From the NCBI RefSeq assembly GCF_000315625.1, contig NW_005434597.1, positions 113,912-177,911 of the forward strand: a stretch of DNA of 64,000 bases, given 5' to 3'. A model generated the notes under the pieces. The model was not told the origin of the DNA. It did no database searches and was given only the letters and a program-made list of their open reading frames with translations. Below, piece after piece: positions 10,901-21,300 of this stretch. Source of the DNA: Guillardia theta CCMP2712 (Eukaryota; Cryptophyceae; Pyrenomonadales; Geminigeraceae). Each line of letters starts with the position of its first letter. Positions within the stretch are counted from its first letter, which is position 1. Position numbers and translations under genes: made by a program.

Positions 10901-13383
10901 GGAAGATCGAACCGATCGGCAGCAGCGTGCTCGAGCTCGGAAGCGCCTCGCCCATGGACATACGAAGGTGGGAGGATGATGCCAGAGGTTGAGACTGGGA
11001 GTGAGGAACCTGCTGATGTTGATGAGGTCAGAGAGAAGGAAGAAGGCAAGAGGCAAGTGTAGAGGTAGAGGAGGGAAGAGGAGAAGAGAAACGAAGTGAG
11101 ATTTATACCTGGGAGGAGAGATCGGACATGACGAGGAAACGACTGTCTGAATCCTCTGCCAGGCAGAAATCAGGCGACAAGAAACAACTCTGAGCCTTCA
11201 ACGACTGCTCCATCCAGTTCGTCGACTCTACTCCTCCATCGAGCTCTGGATGCTCATCGACCTCCACTGATCCCCCGGGAAGAGAAGTCGACAGAGGAGG
11301 AGGAGGCGACGGCATGGGAACAGCAACTTCATCTCCCTCTCCGACACCTTCTTCCTCTGCCATTCCTCCGTCTTCGCCCTCCTCCTTGACATTGATCTCG
11401 GGTAGCTGCACATCTACCATCCTCTTCCTCGCGAGATAATGTTCAAGAGCCAGGTCCTCGTCATCTTCTTCACCCTCGTCTACTGCGTCATGCTCCTGCT
11501 CCTGCTCCTGCTCCTGCTCCAGTTCAAGCTCCTGTCCCTCGTCCTCGTTGTCGTCGTCTCTTCCTCCTTCCCTTTCCCCTCCCTGTTCCCCCTCATCGTA
11601 ATTCTCTTCAAGGCGCGTGTCTCGGTCTTGCTTCTGCGTGTACATCGACTCAAAGCTTCCTGGTTCTTTCACAGGCGTCAACCTCTCGTCCTCCATATTC
11701 CCGATGATAAACACTGCATCCTCATTCCCCAGTTTCGCTGCCTTGCGCCACATCACCAGCGCACGCTGCTCGTCCCTCTTCGTCCCGATCCCCTCGTGCA
11801 GACACACACCCACGTTGAACATCGCGTCCGCATCTCCCAGCTCCGCCGCCTGCTCCTCGTCACACCTCTCCTCCTCCTGACAGGCCTTACCTTGGAGTAC
11901 CACCAGCACGCCAGCATCGGGTTCGCTTCCACACCTCTTCCTTCCTCGTAGCACACCCCGAGGTTGAACATCGCGTCCACGTCCTCCTCCTGCGCCCGCA
12001 CCAGCAGCTCCTTGACGCTCCAGCTCGAAGACGCTGGTGCTGGTACTTTGGACGAGGAGGGCAGAGCAGTCTTTTGAGTCACGTCTTTGCTAGAGCTCTC
12101 CCCTCCCTTCACAATCTCAAGCTTTCTTTCCGGGTCACTTCTCTCAGGTAAGGAGCTTTCCTTCTCTATCCTCACCCTTTCACTTCTCTCAGCTAAGGAG
12201 CTTTCCTTCTCTATCCTCACCCTTTCACTTCTCTCATCGTCCTCTGTCCTCACTCTTTCGCTTGCTGAATTCTCTGGAAGCTCTTCAACTGGTCCTTTCT
12301 CATTCAGGATTCCTGTGTGGTGACTGCCGGTAGACACAACACGAGCATCCACCTGCTGCTCAGCCCAGGAGTCTCTATCTCCTCTTCTCCTCTGCGCCTG
12401 GTTCATATGCGCATCATTCTCGATCCTCTCGTGTTGCGCTTCTATGCTCCTTCCCCTCTGATCCTTGCTCTCCGACAATGTCGTGGGCATCGGCGTAAAC
12501 GTTCGGCTGTTTTTGAGAACCTAAGCTAGCAAGTCACTGAGTGGCAGAAGCTCAACGGCTCACCGATCGCCGCGAGCTGGCAGCATCGCTCTCCGCACTC
12601 GAGGAGGGAGAGACTGTTGAGGGAGGGTCGTTGACGTCGAAGAAAGCCGGCCCGCTGACGAGGAACGAAACCTGCAGGTTGTGAGGGACAGCAAAGTTCG
12701 TCCTGCACAAGTACCTTCCTTCCTGGCTCAGGAGAAGATACGAGAAGCTCTTGGCCTCCTCCCACTGCCCAAGGAGGCGCTATCGTCTTTGGTCGTTTCC
12801 AGATATCACCAGCATATGGTTGAGAATGATTGGCTGCCCCTTTGGTCGCCATGACATTTGTGGACCCACGTTGTGATGCCTGAGCATTGTCTGGTCTCTC
12901 TCCCTCTTGATGCAGAGCCCATGGAGGAGCGCTGCTTCCATTGTTTTCATGCCCCTGAGCACTTTCGCGCCTACTACCAGCAGGTCTGATGAGGTTTGCT
13001 TCAGCTTTCTCTCTTGGTGCTTGCGCTACTCTCCCTGCTGGATGCGATGGCGTCCTCGCCTCATCTTTCTCGCCATCATCTCTCTCCTGTCGTCTTGTCG
13101 CAAATCGTCTCCCTTTTCCTCCTTCGCCTTCATCGTAGTCTGTAGCCCATGGCGGCTTCAGCATTCCCGTACCCACATCTCCGCTCGTGCCCACTACGCC
13201 CGGCCCGGAGCCCCTGCCGGAGCCCGGCCGACTGAGTTCGCCTGATTGACTGAGGCGAGCCTGAGATGGCACGCCATGCACATAAGCGAGATTGCTGACA
13301 GCTAGTCCCCGTCCTCCCTCCTCCTCTTCCTCCTCTCCTCCTACTTCTATCCTCCTCTCCTCCTCCTCTCCTATCATCAACAT
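7915..13383 (-). CDS. Sel1-repeat and PUB-domain protein with PPWA motifs and Ala-Pro tract (9 exons)
   Basis: I know of no named homologue. Exons: 12766-13383, 12564-12722, 11891-12520, 11109-11849, 9491-11009, 9181-9346, 8717-9133, 8010-8504, 7915-7971; about 1,600 aa. In order: Glu-rich start; three spaced motifs KPPWAT, APPWAL, APPWA; a 45-bp-period duplication (SERVRIEKESSL); Sel1-like repeats (DAMFNLGVCYEEGRG, DADAMFNVGVCLHEGIG), a TPR-like scaffold fold; an acidic stretch; a coiled-coil-like segment; an (Ala-Pro)n tract; a PUB domain (RKYFDNVLSNP, then NKAFKTRI and FLLTAVGW), which in PNGase, UBXN6 and HOIP binds p97/VCP; a Glu-rich helix; and the tail YFDPKTNAFYARNLL. Start is the first ATG, 56 bases from a divergent gene. 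At the exon 5/6 junction the strong donor at 9490 leaves the frame one base short; a weaker donor at 9504 keeps it. Suggested role, inferred only: adaptor in ubiquitin/p97 pathways. Confidence 0.85.
8540..8614. repeat. GAGAG purine microsatellite within an intron
   Basis: AGAGG pentamers repeated about fourteen times, lying inside the 212-base intron (8505-8716) of the PUB gene. That intron is four to five times longer than most neighbours because of this expansion. Confidence 0.9.
10447..10708. repeat. GCTGGT hexanucleotide repeat coding for (Ala-Pro)n
   Basis: About forty near-perfect 6-bp units, with a short interruption of GCTGGA units near 10495-10520. It sits in exon 5 of the PUB gene, where the minus strand reads Ala-Pro. 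The alternative frames read Leu-Val (plus) and His-Gln (minus) and are also open, so all are artefacts of the repeat except Ala-Pro. Confidence 0.95.
12136..12235. repeat. 45-bp coding tandem duplication
   Basis: CACTTCTCTCA(G) recurs at 12136, 12181 and 12226 with the sequence between conserved. On the minus strand it encodes two copies of a 15-residue unit containing SERVRIEKESSL in the PUB gene. Confidence 0.9.
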
Positions 13384-13439
13384 CCTGTACTTGCCGCGCT
13401 CCTACATATCCTGCGCTTGTTCCTCTGCCCTCCTTCATT
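13384..13439. promoter_or_regulatory. 56-bp divergent promoter region
   Basis: The ATG of the PUB gene (13383, minus) and the ATG of the bestrophin-type gene (13440, plus) face away from each other with only 56 bases between. Both start codons are the first in their frames, so core promoter and 5' leaders must be extremely short or lie within coding sequence. No TATA box is evident. Confidence 0.6.
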
Positions 13440-15406
13440 ATGCTCCTTTACTTGGCATTATTGCTGTGCAACACCATGCCGACTGCACAGGCTTTTCTGC
13501 TTCAAGCGCGTCCTATTCTGATACCTGTGGGCTTCAAAGTCAGCTGCTCATTTTCCGGTGGCATCAGAATGTCTGCGAGTAGCAACAGACCGCTGAGCAA
13601 GGCGATCGACCCTTCAAAGCTCCTAAATGGCTTGTACACGGACGATGATGTCCTCATCTCCGACCTAACATCGCGGTCACGTGCCAACTGGGCGAAGGAT
13701 CTTCTTTCAGTCGCGAGCTCTCGAGTTCTCGCGCGTATATCGCAGAGGATGACCATCACAACAGCTTGGGCAGCATACGTCACAGCTCTCATCACCTGGG
13801 GAGATTACCTCGCTCCTCCTTCCTGGGGGAGTTTCACCCAATTCACCGTTCCTGGCTGGCCCCATGAGCTTGTGGGGGCCTTTCTCTCCATCCTCCTTGT
13901 CTTCAGGACTGATCAGGCGTATGACCGCTTCTGGGAGGGCAGGAAGCAATGGTCTTCACTGAACAGTCAATGTCGGAGCATTTCGAGACTAGTGCTGTCG
14001 AACCTGCCTATTGGAATGGCCCAGGAGTTCTTGTCGCTGGTTGCTCTGTTTCCTGTTGCCTTGAAGCAACATCTTCGAGGTGATAGGAACGAGAGAGAGC
14101 TGGCGGCTGTCTTCCACCTGTTCCAACCCAAGAATGTGAAAACCCTGGAGATTGTGTTGGAGTCAAAGAACATGCCCATGACTGTTGTATGGTGTATGTC
14201 TCAGCTATCAGCACCACTAAGAAAGAACAGAGCCTCGCGGATCTTCAACTACGAGGTGTTGTGGGAGGAGATGGAAGAGAAGCTGTCGGAGCTTGCGGAC
14301 ATTGTCAGCCAATGCGAGAAGATAAAGTGTACGCCACTGCCTCTCAGTTACTCCCGGCACACCAGTCGCTTCTTCTCTTTGTTCTTGTTCTCGTTGCCGC
14401 TGGCCCTAGTGAAGGAAACGTCTCCGCTTCTAGTGCCAACTATCGTCCTCACCACGAGTTGGGTCTTGTTCGCCACAGAAGAGATTGGCCACATCATCGA
14501 AGAGCCTTTCGGCACCATCGACAGCAAGTCGGCTGGTCGTCGTACCCAAAGGCAATCTAGCATCATGGTAGATCTCGAGATGTGGCGACTCGTGCTGAAT
14601 TGATCTTGATGTCCAGGATGTCAAGGTCTACTTCGATAAGGTTGACCTCGACGGTGACGGGTTCATTACTGTGCGGGATATCACGGAGATGCTCCCAGAC
14701 ATTGTCGGGATGAGCGTTTCGAGCTCGCAGGTGAGTTCATCACTCTCATGGCAGGGACATAACGGTCTTCAGGCTGAGCAAGTGCTGTCACGCCTGGACC
14801 TAAATGGAGACAGCAGAGTTGATTTCGAAGAATTCCGCCTTATCTGGGCCTTCATGAATGGCAGTCCTAGACTGGACCGGGTGAAAGAAAAATAGCCCTG
14901 CGTGCACGAAGAGCTGATCACTTCTCAGCTCGAGACTCTGCCGTTGAGTAAGTATTGCGATGCGATCCTCCGGGAACTCTTCTATCTGTGGAGAACACAA
15001 CAATGTTCGGTGCTGCAAGAGACCCTAAGCGATGCTCGTCTCGATGAGGACGCGATCAAGCTTCTTGGTTTGGGTATGTTACCAGTATGAAGACAAAGCT
15101 GTTGAGCCATTCGTAGATCCCAATGCAAGTTCTTCAAAACCTGGTGGGTGGGATAGAGCAGCAGTTTGTGCGTGGGCAAAAAATCTGGGCCTGGAGGAGG
15201 CTGCAAGATTGTTGGAAGCCAATGACGTGGATGGCAAGGTGAGGATTACAAAGGACATGAGGCGTCGGTTGTCAGTGATACTCCTGCAGATACTTGTATC
15301 CTTGAACGAAGAAGACTTGATCGAGATGGGCCTTGATTGTCCCAAAATCCGTTCTCGACTTCTGAATTCGATTCCTGAAGGACTAAGACAGAAACAAGAT
15401 TCATAG
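13440..15406 (+). CDS. Plastid-targeted bestrophin-type anion channel with EF-hands and SAM domain (6 exons)
   Basis: Bestrophin/UPF0187 membrane channel, the family of the thylakoid chloride channel VCCN1. Exons: 13440-14567, 14617-14730, 14773-14880, 14929-15009, 15086-15238, 15290-15406; all junctions in phase, 566 aa. Residues 1-17 are a signal peptide ending AQA before Phe (MLLYLALLLC...AQA|F), followed by a basic, Ser-rich stretch: the bipartite targeting pattern of secondary red plastids. Channel motifs: FRTDQAYDRFWEGRKQW and LPLSYSRHTSRF, then an acidic EEPFG. After the channel come two EF-hand loops, DLDGDGFITVRD and DLNGDSRVDFEE, both with intact calcium ligands, and a C-terminal SAM domain (WAKNLGLEEAARLLEANDVDGK, LNEEDLIEMGL, RLLNSI). 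If the 48-base intron at 14881 is retained, translation stops at 14895, just after the EF-hands. Exon 4 is the least certain. Inferred role: calcium-gated anion channel of thylakoid or plastid envelope. Confidence 0.87.
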
Positions 15407-15446
15407 ATGGGGGGATACAAAAGTGCAATATTATGTACAGTAAATT

Positions 15447-17221
15447 TTACACCCAGTCTCCTTCTCGCAGCTTCCTTGGGAGATATTCTTGAGTGAGGTA
15501 TTGGAATCCCTTGCTTGTGAATGCCTCTGCGCAGACCAAGTAAATCCCTCCGAAGCACAACAAGAAGATCATACGAATTTCTGCTTTTTCCTTTCTCGAA
15601 AGCAGAGTTTCCAGCTCCTAAAAAATGTTTCAGTACAAATAATTGAGGCACTCACATTGCACCTTAACCCAAGCTGATCGTTTCTGAATGTAAGGCTTCT
15701 CTTTTAGACTTTCAGCAAAGCTCACGTCGTGGGTGGTCAGTTCCAATCTATTCTTGAAATGTAACCACAAGAAATCCATCATCAATGATTTACCTGCATT
15801 CTCGTGGAACATTGTACTTGTCCAAATCCGAGGGACGGACTCCCAGCCACTTGATATCAGGCGTAGCGAGATTTGCGCTGTCGTGAGACATTGCCTCCGA
15901 ACCTTGCATGTAAACCGAAAGAATCTTCAACCCATGGGCATCACTATCAAACAATCCGAGAATTGGGATCTTGAGAGCATCCTTGACTCTCCTCAAAAAC
16001 ATTCTTGTAGCCAAATCTGCTTCGCCTTTGCCCTGCATGAAGCTGGTAAGATTCGGGAGATGACTGCACTCGTGCCGCAATGACCGTAATTATCACGCAA
16101 GGATAAGTATTGTAGAATCTGTCTTCTGCCAAACGTTGAAAAGCTGCATCTTTCTCAACTAGAAGGATGAATTCTGCTGGCCTGAAAACAAAAGATCACT
16201 AACTGTCAATCAAAACGACACAAATGTGATGAAGACAATCATGTTCATTTACCGGTCATAGTCTGACTTGATGTTTGAGACCCTGTCGAGACGAGCATGG
16301 TTTACACTTCTGAGGGTAGAAAGAAGCAAATCACCGATCCAAAAATGAAGGGATGTTCTTTCCACTCCTTCCCATCTTTGTACAATCAATGAAGTCGTCA
16401 TCATCATTGAACTGCAATCTTCCAACCACAAGTCCTTTTTCAGATGCCGTGACCTTGTAAAGAATAATCCAAAATGAGAACAGCTGCATAGATATGGCAG
16501 AAATAACCTGCAGACTGTGACGAGTACATCCGAACATCAGTGAAAGTTCCTCCAGCACTGCATCACTGTTCTGCTGCTTCTCGAACAGCTTTACATCCGC
16601 ATAGAACAGATCACGTTTTGTGCTGTGAATTGCAAGTGAGAGGAGCTTCGCGGTAGCGCCAGGTGGTGAGGCAATGCACCTGTGAATGTTCTTCTTCGCC
16701 AATTCATGCACCAACTGCATGAGGCGGGTCATCATCGTCGTTCGCCTGAAGGCACATCATCCAAGGACCGTCTCGCAGCTCTCTCTCGCGTACTTGACTT
16801 GAGAGGAATCAGCAAACTGTCGCTTCATGGCCTTGTACTCAAGATAATTCCTATCAAGCTCGGGCACGAACTGGACATTGGTAGCACTGCCTCGCTGAGC
16901 AAAGGTAAACGCCAGACCTGCACATCAATCTGAGGACGAAGGAGAGGCAGAAACAAACATTCAATCATGACAGAGGTCTATACCTCGGCCATCGAGAATG
17001 GAAGCGACAGCCTGGCATGCGACAAGTTCAATGTTCTTCCTGACTTCTTCCGGGCTCTGATCGGACACTTCGAAGAGGTTCGTATATCCCAGCTCCGAGA
17101 CCGAGGAGGCTGCTTGTGAGGACTGTTGGAGGTGGCGGGCAAGAGTTCTGACTTCCTTGAGCGTCTCCTCCATGTCCTCTTGCGACATGTCCGCCGCTTC
17201 CGCTCGCCGCTTCTTGGACAT
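15447..17221 (-). CDS. SPO11: SPO11 / topoisomerase VI A-type protein, SPO11-2-like (about 10 exons)
   Basis: Makes the DNA double-strand breaks that start meiotic recombination. Exons on the minus strand include 16984-17221, 16818-16917, 16680-16745, 16508-16622, about 16336-16453, one around 16260-16290, one around 16090-16190, about 15795-16030, about 15660-15740 and the last ending at 15447. The catalytic winged-helix segment is [13 protein letters not shown]; by comparison with SPO11 its Tyr attacks DNA. The Toprim domain shows the acidic ILLVEKDAA and the DSD of [17 protein letters not shown], followed by the family signature [23 protein letters not shown]. The C-terminus [14 protein letters not shown] also fits. 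Wording is closest to plant SPO11-2, from memory. Start ATG 17221 (MSKKRR) is preferred; an in-frame ATG at 17281 adds a hydrophobic stretch. It ends 40 bases from the convergent channel gene. Confidence 0.93.
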
Positions 17222-18360
17222 GACCAGGCCGAAAAACGCGGGAAATCCCACCCGTCCAATTAACGTTAAAACAAATAACATTAAATAGTTGAATTATTGA
17301 TAATATTTCAAAAGTAATGTTAAATGCCCCTAACGGTGCTGCCCTCTCCACCCCGCAAACACCAATTTATACCACCGGTAGTAGAGGGAAAACCCACCCT
17401 ACCCTCGAATCATCTCTATCAGCAGTATCGAATTGAAGGTGGGGGTACTCAAACAGGTGGTGGGTACGGGTAAAGTTTGGGGTAGTGTGCCAAGGGGGTA
17501 ATTCGAAACAGGGGTGCAAATCGAAGTGTGGTGGTAGGTTGACGGGGAAAACAGGGGGTAGGGACGACAGGTAACAAAAGGACTACGGGGGTACTGGGCT
17601 TTGGGAGTTGGGGAGGGGGTAGGGGGTGGAGATGGACGGGTTCGATATACCAGTGGGGTACAGTCTTGACTGAAGAATGGCAGGAGACGACGCGAGGGCG
17701 AATGCGGAGGCGGGGGAGAAGGAGGAGGAGGAGGAGAAGGAGGAGGAGATGTGGGAGGAGATCATAGAGATTACAAGATGAAGTTGGATCACGAGATAGA
17801 ATCAGAATGAGATAATGAGCAGAGCGAACAGAGAGAGGAAACTCTGCGTTGGAGGATTGAGAAACAATGAACAAGATGGCTTTCTGTGATATTCAGGACG
17901 CGACGGATGTGGCATGATAGCCAAGATGATTATGAGTGGATGTTCGGATGATTTGTAAGATGGAGTTACGTAGAGCATGGTTTGAACAAGGAGTGCAGCT
18001 GGATTAGGATGTTTTATTCAGCTCCTGAAGATTGTTTTACGACAATGAGACACCGAGGGCACGAGCAATAATTGTAAGAGGAGGATACCAAGTACACGTT
18101 AGTTTGTCCTTGAAAACAAAGGAAGAGGATGTCGCTTGCTAGACAGAAACACAAATTCAGGCAGTGCCCAATGACTGCTCCTCGCCTCCAACGTGCTTCA
18201 CAACGGGCTTATTTGATAGTAGAACTGATGACTTGGTATCGTTCTAGGATGAGGATTATTCGATCCGTCTCCTAGTTCGTGTCTACGATGAGTAGACTAG
18301 GAGGTGCTTGACACTGCACCTTGATCCGTGAGGGTGGCGAGCTCTATAGTACAAATCAGC
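17222..18360. other. Intergenic region with G-rich tract
   Basis: Divergent spacer between SPO11 (minus) and the amidohydrolase-like gene (plus). Positions 17440-17640 carry many runs of three to five G (GGGGGTA, GGTGGGTACGGG), and 17700-17760 a GGA microsatellite. No gene is supported; open frames here are Ser/Pro/Leu shadows. Both promoters should be here. Confidence 0.5.
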
Positions 18361-21300
18361 ATGGCTCCGGAGTTGAATTGGAGCAATGAAGAGTGGCGGA
18401 GGTTGCAGACCTCTCTCTTTGCGGTGAGTTTGATCACCATGGTGTCTGTCTGCGGCTGGAAGCACTTTCTGTGAGGTGTGAGAGCTTTTGTACATCGCAG
18501 GTAACAGGCTCGACCAGAATCCGCCTGTCGGAGTTGACGCAGGAGCAATGGGAGCAGGTCTTCTGAGCTTGCTGGTTCCTTCCAGACTCAAGCAGAAACA
18601 CCCTGACAGGTAGTACGTGACACTCGGAGGTCCCGAGAGGACATCGATGCTGCTCTAGACGCGATGCTGAAGCGACAGGTCAAGAAGCCGCTGACCCTTT
18701 CACATGCTGCTTGCTTACACGGTTGCAGGACCTCCCTGGTGGAAGAGTACCTGTCCAGACCACCGAGAGGCTCTTCAGAGAATCGGTTTCTTGTTCCTGC
18801 GTCTGTGCAATCAGCCGCTGACCTTGGGGCTCGTTGCAAGATTCCTTTCCTCCGAGATCTGTTCTCACAGCCAAAGGAGGAAGGGCCTTCGGTGCCCACC
18901 CCGCGGCTCGAGAAGATCCTTCTTGCGATAGAAAGTTTCAACTTTGCCACGTTGCCCTACGATGACCTGTTCTTGGTCTGGGATGTGAGCCCTCCTGCCG
19001 TCTCTTGATCCTGCTGAGCTCGTTGATCCCTGCAGAGGATCGGCAGGAGTCAAGGTCTCATCCGAGGGCACGAGTGCGTGCGCTGCGTTTACTCTGTGCT
19101 GGGTCAGATCACCCACACTCAGGTAAGGCTCCATTTGCCTGCCTCTCTCCTCGCTGCTGTGCTCATCCCTTTGCTCGCGTCCTCCCTGTCACCTGCGTGA
19201 GCTCAGCTTGTCCTGCCTGTTCCTTCCGTTGTTGCCTCTCAGGCTGAGGCTAAAGCCTCTCCCCCTCCTCTCCCTGACGAATGTGTCTGCGATGACATGC
19301 GAGCAGGTGCAACGCATGGACGCATCCGCCCAGAAACAGCACAGGGCATCAGTGACGGAGCACAAGATTCTCAATCCGCCTGCCCGCCGCCATGGTTCAG
19401 ACCGAAATCAAAGTCACTGCAACCAAGGAGGGAGGGAAGAGGCAGGAGGAGGAGGAGGAGGTACATCACACGAAGGCTCCAGGAGGAAATCAGTGGAAGA
19501 GAATGTAAATCGTTCGTGGCAACTGCGTCGAATCAGAGGAGAGGGTGCTGCAGAATTTCCTCCTGCTGCAGCAAAGCGAAGTGAAGGAGGAGGAGGAAAC
19601 GTAGTGTGGACAACGGACAAGCTGAAGGGAGACAACAGCAGTGCTTCACTGAAGCTTGCGCGCCCGTCGTCGGCCAACGCTTCCCAGGTATGCTGTGCAT
19701 GTGGGAAAGGAAGCATCTTACAATCAGATGCAGGCGTCGAGTAGGAATTCTCGTCCGGCGTCAGGTGGAAGCCTGCCGGAGAATGGCAGCAAGGCGACAG
19801 AAGGGATACAAAAGTCCAAGGTGACACGCATGCGCTGGGGAGGACCCGGGGGGGGAGGGGGGGGGAGGGGGGGGGGGGGAAAGGAAAGAAGTCCCGAGGG
19901 TCGAAGGAGGAGGAGTGGAGGAGTGGAGGTGTAAAAGTTGTTGACGTTGAGGAGCAGGTGGAGGATCAGCGTAGCAGTCAGAATGTGACGATCTCATGGA
20001 CTTTTACAAGCCGCTTGACACTGAGATGCTCAGGTGAAGAGGCAGGTGGGAGGTGGGGGGGGGAAGACCAAGGGGTCACCGGATCCGAGCGAGGCAGCTG
20101 GTAAAGATGATTTCCCAGCTGCTACAGAGATTGAGAGAGTGCGTGAAATTGAAGGGTCGGGGAAGGTCGGGGATGATGAGCTGACGACGAGGAACGAGGG
20201 GCACGCGAGCGACGGAGGGAGTGAGGATGAGGCACCTTCATTCTCCTCCAGCTCGTTCTCCGCTGCTGCAGCTGCTGATGGGCAGGGCAACGACGGTCTC
20301 CTGCTCGGGTCCAACGCGCTGTTGGGTGGAGGGAGTGTGGCGTGGTCGAGGAGGAGGCTCCGCGAAGTCTCTTCGGTGGGACAAGAGGGAGGATGCAGAA
20401 CAGCTAAACTCTCCTGCAGGAACGAAGGATGCCAGAGCAGAAGCCGATGCTTCCTGTAGCGAGCGGAAAGGGAGGGAAAGTCTCAGGTGCAGCTAGTGAA
20501 GTCAAAAGAGGAAGAGGAAAGTTATCGACACGGTGGCAGGCCTTGCTGGAGACCCTGAGATCATCTTTAACCTCGGTGGCCCCATCCTCTTCACCGCCCC
20601 TCACAGCCTAAACATCGTCCGAGGAGGAAAGGTGCGCGTGTCCGTGGCGCAAGAGTGAGGGTTGATGAGAGGGCAGGACGGAGAGCGGAAGAGAATTCAC
20701 AAGAGAGAGAAGTTCTCCTCTGAGATCGTTTTGAAGCTTGCCGCCTTCCTCGAACCTTACCTGGGAAAGGTACTGAGAGCCCCTCCTTCTCCTCCTCCTC
20801 TTCCTCCTCCTCCTCACCCTCCTCCTCCTCCTCCTCCTCCTTGCTTCTTCACCTCCTCTCATCTCAGCGCTATGTCCTCGCGTCTGAGGGTTGGGGCCTC
20901 CAGCCGGCCTCCTACATCATCTGGAATCGCATGGTGGCGAGGAAAGGAGACCCTCGGCATCTTGACCCCAACTATCTCACTCAGGTCTGTCTTTGCCTCC
21001 CCCTCCTCTCCTTCCCCCTCAAACGTTTTCGCCTCATTCCCCGACCTCCTGCATGCTATCTTCCCATCCCCTTGGGTCTTCATCGTATCCACTTGCATTC
21101 GTAGTTTGCCTCCTTCGCCGCCTCCTTCCCTCAAGCGACCTCACTCTTCTCCAACTCGACTCCTCCGATATTTCTTCCCCTCATTCCCTTGCGACTCTCC
21201 GCTGACTTGCCTGCTCCTCTGCCTTCCTGCTCTCTCTCTGCTGTTTCTCTTCCTAACTCTGGATGGATCGCTTCCGCAGGCTCAGTCGCCCTTCTCCCCG

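Noticed and set aside
17449-17874. Leu/Pro-rich minus-strand frame near SPO11
   Set aside because: Low-complexity translation of G-rich and GGA repeats, no splice support.
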